DNA from: an uncultured Prevotellaceae bacterium
GTDB lineage: Bacteria; Bacteroidota; Bacteroidia; Bacteroidales; Bacteroidaceae
Direction of reading: 5' to 3'
Assembly: GCA_900314715.1 (NCBI GenBank)
Contig: OMWI01000036.1
Coordinates: 1-34,027 of the forward strand
DNA: 34,027 nucleotides
Under the pieces are notes generated by a model. It saw only the letters and a program-made list of their open reading frames with translations, ran no database searches and had not been told where the DNA came from. This document shows, piece by piece, positions 26,414 through 33,487 of the stretch. The first letter of the stretch is position 1. Each line of letters begins with the position of its first letter. The position numbers and the translations under genes are program-made.

Positions 26414-27481
26414 TTATTCCCCTGCAGGGGGTAGGGGAGCTATTTCCTCCTTTATTTTGTTTATGACCATTTCTATATTTCCAATGATATCATCATTGGT
26501 GAAACGAATAATTTTCATTCCAAGTTCCTCAAGTCTTTTGGTTCGTTCTGCATCAGATGATTGTTGCTCTGGAAGTTGGTGATAATTACCGTCTATTTCA
26601 ATGATTAAATGATGTGAAAGGCAAATGAAGTCTGCAATGTATTCACCAATTACATGTTGTCGTCTGAAAGAAACACCAAGTTGTTTGCCCTTTAAATAAT
26701 CCCAAAGGATACTTTCTGCTTGTGTAGGATTTTTCCTGTTCTCATTGGCAAAATCTTTCAATTTTCCATACGTCATCACATTTGCTGTTTCATATAAGGG
26801 TTTTCGGAAAGTTCCATCCCCTTTGCCCTTGGATGAGGTAGATATTGCTTCATTGGAGTGTTCTTGGGTCATCCCCCCGCCGGGGGGTAGGGGGGCCTCA
26901 ATTTTCCTTATTCTTTCTATCACTTCTTGTGGCAACTTGGCGGGCAAATGGTCTTCGGGGTCGAAGAGCATGGCGGTGCAAATGCAATACTTGCGGTTGG
27001 TGCGGTGAAGTACGTCAACGTTGATGCAACCTTCACAACCGCGCCAGAAAGCCTCGTCGTCGGTTAAGTCGCCGAAAGTTACGGGCTTATAGCCCAACTG
27101 AGAGTTCATCGTCATCACGGCCGCTCCACTGGTGAGACTGAAAATCTTGGCGTGAGGCCAACGAATTCTCGCCAACGTAAACGTAACGTTCTTGATTTTC
27201 TTGGATATGCCCATGCCTCTGAAATCGGGATGGACAATCAAACCAGAGGTGGTGACGTACGACTTGTTTCCCCACGTTTCGATATAGCTAAATCCAGCAA
27301 ACTTGTCGCCTTGCAATGCAATGACGGCCTTCGCCTCACGCATCTTGGTAGCCAGATACTCATGTGTACGCTTGGCAATACCAGTGCCACGAACTTTGGC
27401 GGCATCTTCAATGGTCTTAAGTATGGTATCGACATATTTTTCATGCGATGGGTCAGCCACCATAACTTTTACTTCTTCCAT
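26414..27481 (-). CDS. GNAT N-acetyltransferase fused to a DUF559 endonuclease-like module
   Basis: The protein has 355 residues and two unrelated parts. Residues 1 to about 195 form a GNAT domain, with acetyl-CoA loop VHPDFRGMGISKKI (83-96) and a cysteine group C149, C152, C166, C168. Its position between argR and argG suggests the glutamate N-acyltransferase that starts arginine synthesis (inference). Residues 196-203 (EAPLPPGGG region) come from palindromic repeat R4. Residues about 232-345 match DUF559, a PD-(D/E)xK-type nuclease fold: QAESILWDYL with Glu256, FRRQ, ADFICL with Asp284, IIEIDGNYH with Glu295 and Asp297. The protein ends APLPPAGE, encoded by repeat R3, which also supplies the stop. 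An ATG inside the junction (MTQEHSN) could let the nuclease part be made alone. Frame and catalytic residues are intact. Confidence 0.85.
   Translation of the reverse strand: MEEVKVMVADPSHEKYVDTILKTIEDAAKVRGTGIAKRTHEYLATKMREAKAVIALQGDKFAGFSYIETWGNKSYVTTSGLIVHPDFRGMGISKKIKNVTFTLARIRWPHAKIFSLTSGAAVMTMNSQLGYKPVTFGDLTDDEAFWRGCEGCINVDVLHRTNRKYCICTAMLFDPEDHLPAKLPQEVIERIRKIEAPLPPGGGMTQEHSNEAISTSSKGKGDGTFRKPLYETANVMTYGKLKDFANENRKNPTQAESILWDYLKGKQLGVSFRRQHVIGEYIADFICLSHHLIIEIDGNYHQLPEQQSSDAERTKRLEELGMKIIRFTNDDIIGNIEMVINKIKEEIAPLPPAGE
26415..26456. repeat. G/C palindromic repeat copy R3, at the DUF559 3' end
   Basis: The core is CCCCTGCAGGGG (26419-26430), followed by GGTAGGGGAG. It encodes the closing APLPPAGE and the stop of the fusion protein. 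Its layout matches R4. Confidence 0.65.
26871..26908. repeat. G/C palindromic repeat copy R4, at the GNAT-DUF559 junction
   Basis: The core is CCCCCCGCCGGGGGG (26873-26887), followed by TAGGGGGGCCTC. It encodes EAPLPPGGG in frame. R4 and R3 lie in the same orientation on either side of the DUF559 part. Confidence 0.7.
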
Positions 27482-27519
27482 TATGTCTTAAATCTTTGTA
27501 AAATGTATTGGCTTGATAA

Positions 27520-27536
27520 TGTGAATATTATTTCTC
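27520..27536. promoter_or_regulatory. Degenerate second ARG-box-like site
   Basis: TGTGAATATTATTTCT resembles the argR site but has only a partial right half. It overlaps the argR stop, about 40 bp before the acetyltransferase start. Confidence 0.3.
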
Positions 27537-28010
27537 CTTGACGGTTGGGATAATCTCACCCAACGCCTTGATAATCTGGTCGGGATGAGTGCCGTCTTTG
27601 ATGACGATAAATATGGTATCGTCGCCCGCTATCGTTCCCAATATCTCGGGCACAACCATGCTATCGATGTTATAGGCAATGGCACTTGCATAGCCAGGGC
27701 GAGTCTTTATTACACCCATGTTACCAGAGAAATTCAGGGAGATATACCCTGGAGTTTCCAACATGTCTTTGGCGGTGGTGTGCTTATGCACTCGCTTGTA
27801 CATCGTTTCATTAGGTAACACGTATACGTACTTGCCGTTCATACTGGCTGCTTTCGCCACCTTCAATTGCTTGAGGTCTCTGCTCAATGTGGCTTGTGTC
27901 AACCTGAATCCTTCGCGTTTCAATGCTTGCAAAACTTCCTCCTGACTGCCCAATTCCTTGCTTGAAATCAGCATCTTGAGGGTTTCGATACGACTGTTCT
28001 TAACTTTCAT
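27528..28010 (-). CDS. argR: Arginine repressor
   Basis: This hexameric DNA-binding repressor uses arginine as corepressor. It has 160 residues. The N-terminal winged helix carries the recognition helix QATLSRDLKQLK (39-50). The C-terminal oligomerisation domain has GTIAGDDTIFIVIKDG (125-140), with Asp130 and Asp131 as the arginine-binding pair. It is the first gene of the arginine cluster and is followed by the acetyltransferase after 46 bp. A near-consensus ARG box lies right in front of its ATG, so self-repression is likely. The start matches the family N-terminus. Confidence 0.95.
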   Translation of the reverse strand: MKVKNSRIETLKMLISSKELGSQEEVLQALKREGFRLTQATLSRDLKQLKVAKAASMNGKYVYVLPNETMYKRVHKHTTAKDMLETPGYISLNFSGNMGVIKTRPGYASAIAYNIDSMVVPEILGTIAGDDTIFIVIKDGTHPDQIIKALGEIIPTVKEK

Positions 28011-28028
28011 TGTGAATATTTATTCGAT
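28011..28028. promoter_or_regulatory. ARG box (ArgR operator) at the argR start
   Basis: TGTGAATATTTATTCGAT matches the E. coli ARG-box pattern wnTGAATwwwwATTCAnw in all but one core base (ATTCG for ATTCA). It lies between the predicted transcription start (about 28032) and the ATG at 28010, a position that would block initiation. Confidence 0.7.
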
Positions 28029-28037
28029 TAGAGGGTG

Positions 28038-28069
28038 CAAATATACGACATATTATGCATATTCCCAAA
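28038..28069 (-). promoter_or_regulatory. Promoter of the argR-led arginine cluster
   Basis: On the minus strand TTTG (28069-28066), a 20-bp spacer and TATATTTG (28045-28038) match the Bacteroidetes consensus. The remaining gap up to 28300 holds only AATTCACAATTA-type words (28113-28142) and an ATTATGCATTCTC word, and no gene. Confidence 0.65.
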
Positions 28070-28303
28070 TATTTTTGCATAAAAATGAAAGAAAGAATTC
28101 ATAATTTGGAATTTCACAATTCACAATTATCAATTCACAATTATGCATTCTCTTACTTCTTATTATAAAAAGGTGTAGTAAATGTATAGTTTAAGAATTG
28201 ATGAATATTAGATTTTCCATAATTGTCACTATTTTTGGCAATTATTAATGTATGAATCGTGAATTATTTGAATGATGGTTTTGAAATATGAGATAAAAAC
28301 TTG

Positions 28304-28331
28304 TTGTATTCGATTATTGTTTGTATATTTG
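28304..28331 (+). promoter_or_regulatory. Promoter of the thioesterase gene
   Basis: TTG (28304-28306), a 17-bp spacer and TATATTTG (28324-28331), followed by CAG. Transcription would start near 28338, 29 bases before the ATG. Confidence 0.6.
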
Positions 28332-28366
28332 CAGAGATTAAATTCTTTTTTAATATCTGATAAATC

Positions 28367-28771
28367 ATGCTACAAACAGGACTTACACATACCAGCGTAT
28401 TAAAAGTGGAGGATGCACATACCGCCGCCAATATCGGTTCGGGCGATATGCAAGTGTTGGCAACGCCTATCATGATGGCTCTCATGGAGAATGCCGCCAT
28501 GCTTGCGGTTGATCAGGAATTGCCAACTGAACAAACTACCGTGGGTTCGTATATCAATTGTACGCACTTGAAACCCTCTCCAATAGGTGCGGAGATTATG
28601 GCTACTGCCCAACTCGTGAAGGTTGACGGTAGGAAGTTGGATTTCCATGTGGTGGCTATGCAGATGCCTACTGAAGATGAAGAAAAGGCAGGAAAGGAAC
28701 CTGTAGTCATCGGTGAGGGTGAGCATACGCGCTACATCGTTGATAGGGAACGATTTCTTTCTAAACTCTAA
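28367..28771 (+). CDS. Hotdog-fold thioesterase family protein (FlK-like)
   Basis: A 134-residue cytoplasmic protein with the short single-hotdog layout. The helix segment reads LATPIMMALMENAAMLAVD, and the strand GSYINCTHLKPSPIGAEIMATAQLVKVDGRKLDFHVVA follows. The Thr-Pro, the Glu in MEN and the His in THLKP fit the Thr-Glu-His set used by FlK-type acyl-CoA thioesterases. The tail GEGEHTRYIVDRERFLSKL is the closing strand and helix. The acyl substrate is unknown. The gene has its own promoter and is divergent from argR, which implies no operon link. Confidence 0.88.
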   Translation: MLQTGLTHTSVLKVEDAHTAANIGSGDMQVLATPIMMALMENAAMLAVDQELPTEQTTVGSYINCTHLKPSPIGAEIMATAQLVKVDGRKLDFHVVAMQMPTEDEEKAGKEPVVIGEGEHTRYIVDRERFLSKL

Positions 28772-28883
28772 ACTTTCCTTCTGAATGATAGTGATTATCC
28801 ATGAAAAGCCAAGGATAATCATTGTCATTTCGGATATATTATGTTAAAAAGCGATTTTCTTCGTTTCCTATTCCTTAATTTCT

Positions 28884-28891
28884 TTACTTTT
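28884..28891 (+). promoter_or_regulatory. -7 promoter element for the small lipoprotein
   Basis: TACTTTTG, followed by C, matches TAnnTTTG and predicts a start near 28898. This excludes the upstream in-frame ATG at 28841. Confidence 0.5.
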
Positions 28892-28921
28892 GCAGATAGT
28901 TTACTAAATTTAATGATAAAG

Positions 28922-29230
28922 ATGAAAAAAGTTGTACTTAGTGTAATGTGCGTTTGCGCAACGATGATGCTCTCCTCATGCTATGTGCAGGAGGTAAATG
29001 TAGGTATGAGCGAAAGTGAACAGGCTGTACAAGTAGCCAAAGTAAAAAATCAACAGTTTATCGGTGGTCTTGTGGATAAGACACAAGACAAGGCTGAAAA
29101 CTACGTGAAGGATACTCGCCATTTCCGCATGAAAACCATGCAGACATTTTGGGATGGCTTCCTCGCTGGGATTACATTTGGTATCTACACGCCTTCGACA
29201 ACGTATTATTATGAACCTGTAAAAAAATAG
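28922..29230 (+). CDS. Small lipoprotein, Bor-like
   Basis: The product has 102 residues. The type II signal peptide is MKKVVLSVMCVCATMMLSSC with lipobox LSSC, so the mature protein is anchored at a membrane. The mature part ends FWDGFLAGITFGIYTPSTTYYYE, which resembles the C-terminus of Bor lipoproteins (ITxGIYTP). The conserved N-terminal His-Phe part of that family is not clear. An ATG at 28913 (MIKMKK) is an alternative start; 28841 would lie upstream of the predicted transcript. Bor relatives are linked to serum survival in E. coli, but no such role can be inferred here. Confidence 0.8.
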   Translation: MKKVVLSVMCVCATMMLSSCYVQEVNVGMSESEQAVQVAKVKNQQFIGGLVDKTQDKAENYVKDTRHFRMKTMQTFWDGFLAGITFGIYTPSTTYYYEPVKK

Positions 29231-29246
29231 AATAATAAAAAAGGTC

Positions 29247-29333
29247 ATGATGATGGTTGCCATCATGGCAACGTTTTTGAGGGCAAATGCGCAGTATAAA
29301 GCTGGAACATTCTCTCTTACGTGTAAGGCGTGA
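29247..29333 (+). pseudogene. Possible 5' remnant of an outer-membrane protein gene
   Basis: A 28-codon frame reads as a signal peptide with a short mature start: MMMVAIMATFLRANAQ, then YKAGTFSL. The pattern is like the N-terminus of Bacteroidetes beta-barrel proteins. Extending upstream gives ATA-AAA-AAG-GTC, as if an original ATG-AAA-AAG start had mutated. The frame stops at 29331 and no barrel sequence follows. The same bases include a hairpin (29256-29272), so the coding look may be chance. Confidence 0.3.
29256..29278 (+). terminator. Intrinsic terminator of the small lipoprotein gene
   Basis: The stem GTTGCC/GGCAAC (29256-29261, 29267-29272) with a 5-base loop is followed by GTTTTT. 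It lies 26 bases after the lipoprotein stop. Confidence 0.65.
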
Positions 29334-29380
29334 CGAATATGACACTTATCTTTGCACAAAGCAAATATAGTATTTGTAAT

Positions 29381-29446
29381 GTGCAAAGATATTGTTTATG
29401 AGGTGTAAATATATCGTTTATGAGGTGCAAATATATCGTTTGTCTT
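29381..29446. repeat. Three tandem 22-bp repeats with promoter-like words
   Basis: Units start at 29381, 29403 and 29425 and read roughly GTGCAAATATATCGTTTATGAG, with 2-5 changes each. On the minus strand they give TATCTTTG, TATTTACA and TATATTTG at a 22-base period. Two of these match the -7 element. They lie after the CotH-gene stop. Confidence 0.7.
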
Positions 29447-29478
29447 TTTTATAGTAAATCTCTTACTCTTTTAAAGAA

Positions 29479-31791
29479 TCAATGAAATACAACCTTCTTT
29501 CCGTTCTTGATATAAATGCCCTTGGTGGGATGCTCCACAGGTTGTCCTTGCAGGTTGTAATAACGATTGTCGTTGCGTGAGGCAAGGATGTGAGTGATAT
29601 TCATGGTTTCGTCAGACGGGATGAGGTATGCACCACGAACGTTTACCATGCTGCTCCAATCTACTTTCAAAGCATTCAGGTGAACGAAAGCATCATTGCG
29701 AGTTTTTCCCTCGTTAGTGGGAGCGTTCTTCAAGTCTTCCAACGGGAGTACGATAGCTTGGATGTCGTTGTCCCAATAGGGGTCATAGGAATTGAATGAC
29801 ACGTTGATTTGCTTCCATGGACCATGAGCAACAAGGCGATTGGCGAGTATGCGCAATCCTTCACCCGTACCGCGCAATACTAATTTATCGTAAGCGGAGA
29901 GGTCGGCGAACTGGTTATGGTCGACGTTGACAAACCCAGCAATGGCGGTTCCACCACCAGCATTTGTATTGAAGTTCCAATCCACTTTCACCTGCTTATC
30001 CAACGGTTTGGCATTGATTCCCGAGCCATCCCATTCGTGGAACATCGAAGCCATCAGTGGCTCCCAACCATCGGGCATTTCGAAATCATCGATGTTGACA
30101 TAGCTGGTAATCTGATTTAGCACGTTATCTGTACGCACGGGGAAATATTGCGTGAGCAGTCGGTTGCGCTCTGCCATATAGTGATTGTCAACGGTATAGA
30201 GTTGGCCAGCCGTTTGCCAACGATGAACATCCCGACGGTAGTCGCCCCAACGCGCAGCTTCGTCGTAGAGAGCCGTGGAGATGGTATGATAGAGACTATC
30301 CCAAACGGCAACGACACTCTCTTGTCCCAACAATCCGTCATCTTTCAATAGTTGTTTAGCACGACGCAGGTATCGACGGGCGAAATCGTCATTACGAAGA
30401 AGTTGTTGGAAGATGCCTGTAGGCGACTGAGCACCATTGTTCTTACTCAGCACGTTCTCGCGCTCATTCTCCAAGATGATTTCGCTATCCCAACAGAGGA
30501 AACGGAAACCTTCACTGAGAGTGCTTTCGGTGTTGTGACGACGGATAGCATACCAGTTGTGATGATCCCAGTCGGTGTTTCCTGCATATTGATTGATAAT
30601 CATGTAATCGATGAAGTTGTCAATGTCGAGCAAGGTATCTAATTGCTGATAATAGGCTTCTTCGGTGGCTTTTGTAACGGTCTCAGTCATGAGATTCCAT
30701 GCGTCGAGAGTTCCAGCACTTGCCTCGATATGGTTGCCGCCATCTTCTTCAATCTTAATCACGTCAATATCATTCTTGTCTCCGCCAATGTGATCTTTGC
30801 CGAATTGTTCATCCACACGCTCCGCAAGATTGTAAAGTCCCCAATACATACCGTTCAAAAACAGATGAACGTAGAGTGCATTCACACTGGTGCGCCCCAA
30901 CTTTCTCTGCATCCTACGCGCCCAGACATCGCGAGTATATTGTGCTTTCTGACGGTTTCCCTCCGCCCAATGTTGCCACGCATTACCAAAGTGACAACGC
31001 AAGACGAGTTGATCGAACTTAGCAGGCTCATTCTCCCCAAAGAGTGGATATTTCAAAGTCTTAGGACCATATTTCTCCTTGAAGACCAAACGGAAGGAAT
31101 GTTTAGGATTTTTCTCTGCTAATCGTCCGTGACCACCATGCAGACGAACGCCACAATCGGTGCTGAGGTCGTGTTGTTGAGGACCTCCAAAGAGTTCCAC
31201 GCTGGCAGGACGAGTCCAACCATGACCGGTGTTATCACCAACAGGAGGTCCCGTGAAGATATAGATGCCGCCACGATCGGGGTCGTTTTCATGGCTAAAG
31301 AAATTGTCTTTGTCGGAAACGATGCTGAGGATGGGTATTTGCTTTAATCCTTCTGATATCTTTGGGCTCAGTATTTTGTCGGATGTCATCTCGGGGTCCA
31401 TTTCATAGTCAGCTTCTGCCGTTCCCCAAATCTGTGTGTATTCGCCCCATTGCTTAGGATAGCCACTGGGATTGTTCGATTGCTTCAACACAGAACCGAT
31501 AAAAATGTAGCTGGCGGTAGCGATGGATGAATTGACAGCTCCGTCTCTTACCTCAACGGCACGTAAGATGGTAGTTTTTGTTATCTGCAAGGGATTGGTA
31601 TATAACGTACTCCCTGCATTCGGTTCACTTCCATCCGTGGTATATCTGATTTCTGCACCCTCGTCACTGGTGATTGATACCGTTATGCTTCCTCCATCAT
31701 AGAGTCCGTGAGGCTGGGAGAAATGGGGTTGAGCCATCATCCTAACCATTCCACTTATCATCAATACAATAAATAAAACTGTTCTTTTCAT
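29479..31791 (-). CDS. Secreted CotH-kinase-family protein with a chitobiase-like N-domain
   Basis: The protein has 770 residues. A signal peptide (MKRTVLFIVLMISGMVRMMAQ) is followed by a small Ig-like domain of the chitobiase/hexosaminidase C-terminal type, with YTTDGSEPNAGSTLY at 50-64. The CotH domain (about 200-460) shows CHFGNAWQHW, YWGLYNLAERVDEQF (316-330), QYAGNTDWDHHNWY (401-414) and FLCWDSE (431-437). A further domain of about 250 residues precedes the C-terminal tail YYNLQGQPVEHPTKGIYIKNGKKVV. That tail resembles a short type IX sorting domain. Spore-coat CotH phosphorylates coat protein; the substrate here is unknown. The start at 31791 was preferred over 31815 because the predicted promoter lies between about 31806 and 31820. 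Confidence 0.88.
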   Translation of the reverse strand: MKRTVLFIVLMISGMVRMMAQPHFSQPHGLYDGGSITVSITSDEGAEIRYTTDGSEPNAGSTLYTNPLQITKTTILRAVEVRDGAVNSSIATASYIFIGSVLKQSNNPSGYPKQWGEYTQIWGTAEADYEMDPEMTSDKILSPKISEGLKQIPILSIVSDKDNFFSHENDPDRGGIYIFTGPPVGDNTGHGWTRPASVELFGGPQQHDLSTDCGVRLHGGHGRLAEKNPKHSFRLVFKEKYGPKTLKYPLFGENEPAKFDQLVLRCHFGNAWQHWAEGNRQKAQYTRDVWARRMQRKLGRTSVNALYVHLFLNGMYWGLYNLAERVDEQFGKDHIGGDKNDIDVIKIEEDGGNHIEASAGTLDAWNLMTETVTKATEEAYYQQLDTLLDIDNFIDYMIINQYAGNTDWDHHNWYAIRRHNTESTLSEGFRFLCWDSEIILENERENVLSKNNGAQSPTGIFQQLLRNDDFARRYLRRAKQLLKDDGLLGQESVVAVWDSLYHTISTALYDEAARWGDYRRDVHRWQTAGQLYTVDNHYMAERNRLLTQYFPVRTDNVLNQITSYVNIDDFEMPDGWEPLMASMFHEWDGSGINAKPLDKQVKVDWNFNTNAGGGTAIAGFVNVDHNQFADLSAYDKLVLRGTGEGLRILANRLVAHGPWKQINVSFNSYDPYWDNDIQAIVLPLEDLKNAPTNEGKTRNDAFVHLNALKVDWSSMVNVRGAYLIPSDETMNITHILASRNDNRYYNLQGQPVEHPTKGIYIKNGKKVVFH

Positions 31792-31812
31792 CGCTATTTC
31801 CGTTAGACGTTG

Positions 31813-31820
31813 CAAAATTA
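31813..31820 (-). promoter_or_regulatory. -7 promoter element for the CotH-family gene
   Basis: The minus strand TAATTTTG matches TAnnTTTG. It predicts a start near 31806 and a leader of about 15 bases. Confidence 0.5.
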
Positions 31821-31904
31821 CGGAATTATTCTGACAATATGTCTAATTGCATCTGTTATTTTGTATTCTCTCACATCTCACCCCAGTAAGAGCATTGATA
31901 ATCA

Positions 31905-31942
31905 GAAATGGGATGGAGAACAAATGTCTTCCATCCCATTTC
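31905..31942 (-). terminator. Hairpin after the DUF4923 gene
   Basis: A perfect 13-bp stem GAAATGGGATGGA (31905-31917) / TCCATCCCATTTC (31930-31942), 19 bases beyond the DUF4923 stop. The T run is weak, so termination is likely but not certain. Confidence 0.6.
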
Positions 31943-31961
31943 CTATATGGTTTGTTTTGTT

Positions 31962-32621
31962 TTACTTACTCATGTCGAATCCAATTCGAATACCATCGTA
32001 GTTCTTGCTAATGTCGCCGATAGACGATAATGTACTATTGCCACTTATGGCAGCCATTGTCTGCATGATGGAAAGGAGTTTTTTAGATTCGAAGAGAATG
32101 CTGATTCCTTGTGGGTTTCTTTTCGCGTATGCGGGAAGGGAGAACAACAAGGTTTTCATGGTGATTTTGCAAGTCTTCTCATCGTAGGTATAAGTGCCGC
32201 TAATGTTCTTTCCGCTAATCATGCCGCTAAACGAACCGTCTTGTGCAAATTGCAGGGCGGTATTGGTATTAGAAATGCCGAAAGTGTTGTAATAGGTAAC
32301 CAATTTTTCCTTAACGGTAGTAGCTGCAACCTCACCTCCAGCCTTAGCTAAAAGATTCTCGCTGGTAAATGCTACACCTGGTTGATAGTAACGCCATGTG
32401 CCTATAAGGTCGGCTTTTGTAGGCTTATCGATACCGATGACGCTCGTTAGGATATTACCGATGGTTTGTCCGTTGGTAATGGCACCGAGTACGTCACCCA
32501 ATATGTTACCCGAATTATTGGTTCCCGTAATACCAGTGTTACCTGGCATTCCAAGTCCTAAACCTCCGCATCCCGAAAGGGTGAGGCTAAGGAGAAATGC
32601 TGCAATCATTGATTTCTTCAT
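31962..32621 (-). CDS. DUF4923-family lipoprotein
   Basis: The product has 219 residues. The signal peptide with lipobox is MKKSMIAAFLLSLTLSGCGG, so it is membrane-anchored through Cys18. A Gly/Asn-rich linker (about 19-50) precedes a lipocalin-like domain starting KADLIGTWRYYQPGVAFTSENLLAKAGGEVAA. It continues with LQFAQDGSFSGMISGKNISGTYTYDEKTCKITMKT, a pattern I recognise as DUF4923, common in Bacteroidales. Its function is unknown. It follows the Bax-inhibitor gene by 47 bp with no clear promoter between, so they may share a transcript. Confidence 0.88.
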   Translation of the reverse strand: MKKSMIAAFLLSLTLSGCGGLGLGMPGNTGITGTNNSGNILGDVLGAITNGQTIGNILTSVIGIDKPTKADLIGTWRYYQPGVAFTSENLLAKAGGEVAATTVKEKLVTYYNTFGISNTNTALQFAQDGSFSGMISGKNISGTYTYDEKTCKITMKTLLFSLPAYAKRNPQGISILFESKKLLSIMQTMAAISGNSTLSSIGDISKNYDGIRIGFDMSK

Positions 32622-32668
32622 GGGGTAAAATTTTTGATGATGAATAATCTATAAGGTCCTTTAAGTCC

Positions 32669-33385
32669 TTAATCATTCCCTCTTCCAAACAAGCGCAAGA
32701 GGTATAAGAAGAGATTGATGAAGTCGAGATACAGGCTCAATGCACCGATTAAAGCTACTTTTTGAGCACCTTCGCCCATGTCTGTTTGCATGGAAAGCAT
32801 TTGCTTAATTTTCTGCGTATCGTATGCGGTAAGTCCCGTAAATACGAGTACGCCAATGCTAGAGAGGATTAAGTCAAACATGGCACTTTTGAGGAACATG
32901 TTGACCAACATGGCAATGATAAGTCCGACAACTGCCATGATAAGTATCTTTCCCCATGAGGAGAGGTCTGATTTCGTAAAATATCCATAAAGTGCCATTG
33001 CACCAAATGTTCCTGCCGTGATGAAGAATACCTTGGTGATGGCAGAGGGTGAATACACGAAGAATATGGATGACAAAGTGGCACCATTAATGACAGAGTA
33101 GAGAATGAATAACAGGGTGGCACTGGTTAACGATAACTTCTCGATGCGAGCAGAAATCCAGAACACCAATGCAAGTTCTGCTATAATCAATGCCCAAATG
33201 GCGAATCTGTTGCCGTAAATCATTTGCATAAGGGTGGGGGAGGTGGCAACTCCATACGCCGTGATGCCCGTGATGGCTAATGCCATGGTCATCCAAACGT
33301 AAACCTTGCGCATAAGTGCGGGAAAAGCCAATGATACGTATCCTTCTTTTTCCCTGATTGCTTTTTCTAAATCTTGTATTTCCAT
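32669..33385 (-). CDS. Bax inhibitor-1 / YccA family membrane protein
   Basis: A 238-residue inner-membrane protein with seven hydrophobic segments. The family marks are FPALMRKVYVWMTMALAITGITAYGVA at the N-terminus, FTGLTAYDTQKIK at about 180-192 and the closing GALSLYLDFINLFLYLLRLFG. Bacterial relatives include YccA, an FtsH modulator, and BsYetJ, a pH-dependent calcium leak channel. The Asp pair used in BsYetJ gating cannot be assigned with certainty here. It is divergent from the rRNA operon. Confidence 0.93.
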   Translation of the reverse strand: MEIQDLEKAIREKEGYVSLAFPALMRKVYVWMTMALAITGITAYGVATSPTLMQMIYGNRFAIWALIIAELALVFWISARIEKLSLTSATLLFILYSVINGATLSSIFFVYSPSAITKVFFITAGTFGAMALYGYFTKSDLSSWGKILIMAVVGLIIAMLVNMFLKSAMFDLILSSIGVLVFTGLTAYDTQKIKQMLSMQTDMGEGAQKVALIGALSLYLDFINLFLYLLRLFGRGND

Positions 33386-33455
33386 TTTCCTATATTAATT
33401 ATGTTACACATTATTATATATTATATACGCGCTTATACATTTGTAAAAGATGTTG

Positions 33456-33487
33456 CAAAGATAGCGTTTTCAAAACTAATTTGCAAA
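33456..33487 (-). promoter_or_regulatory. Promoter of the Bax-inhibitor-1 gene
   Basis: On the minus strand TTTG (33487-33484), a 20-bp spacer and TATCTTTG (33463-33456). The start would be near 33449, giving a leader of about 63 bases. Confidence 0.55.

Noticed and set aside
29381-29446. 22-bp tandem units as a CRISPR or plasmid iterons
   Set aside because: There are only three abutting units with no spacers, and no replication gene in the window.
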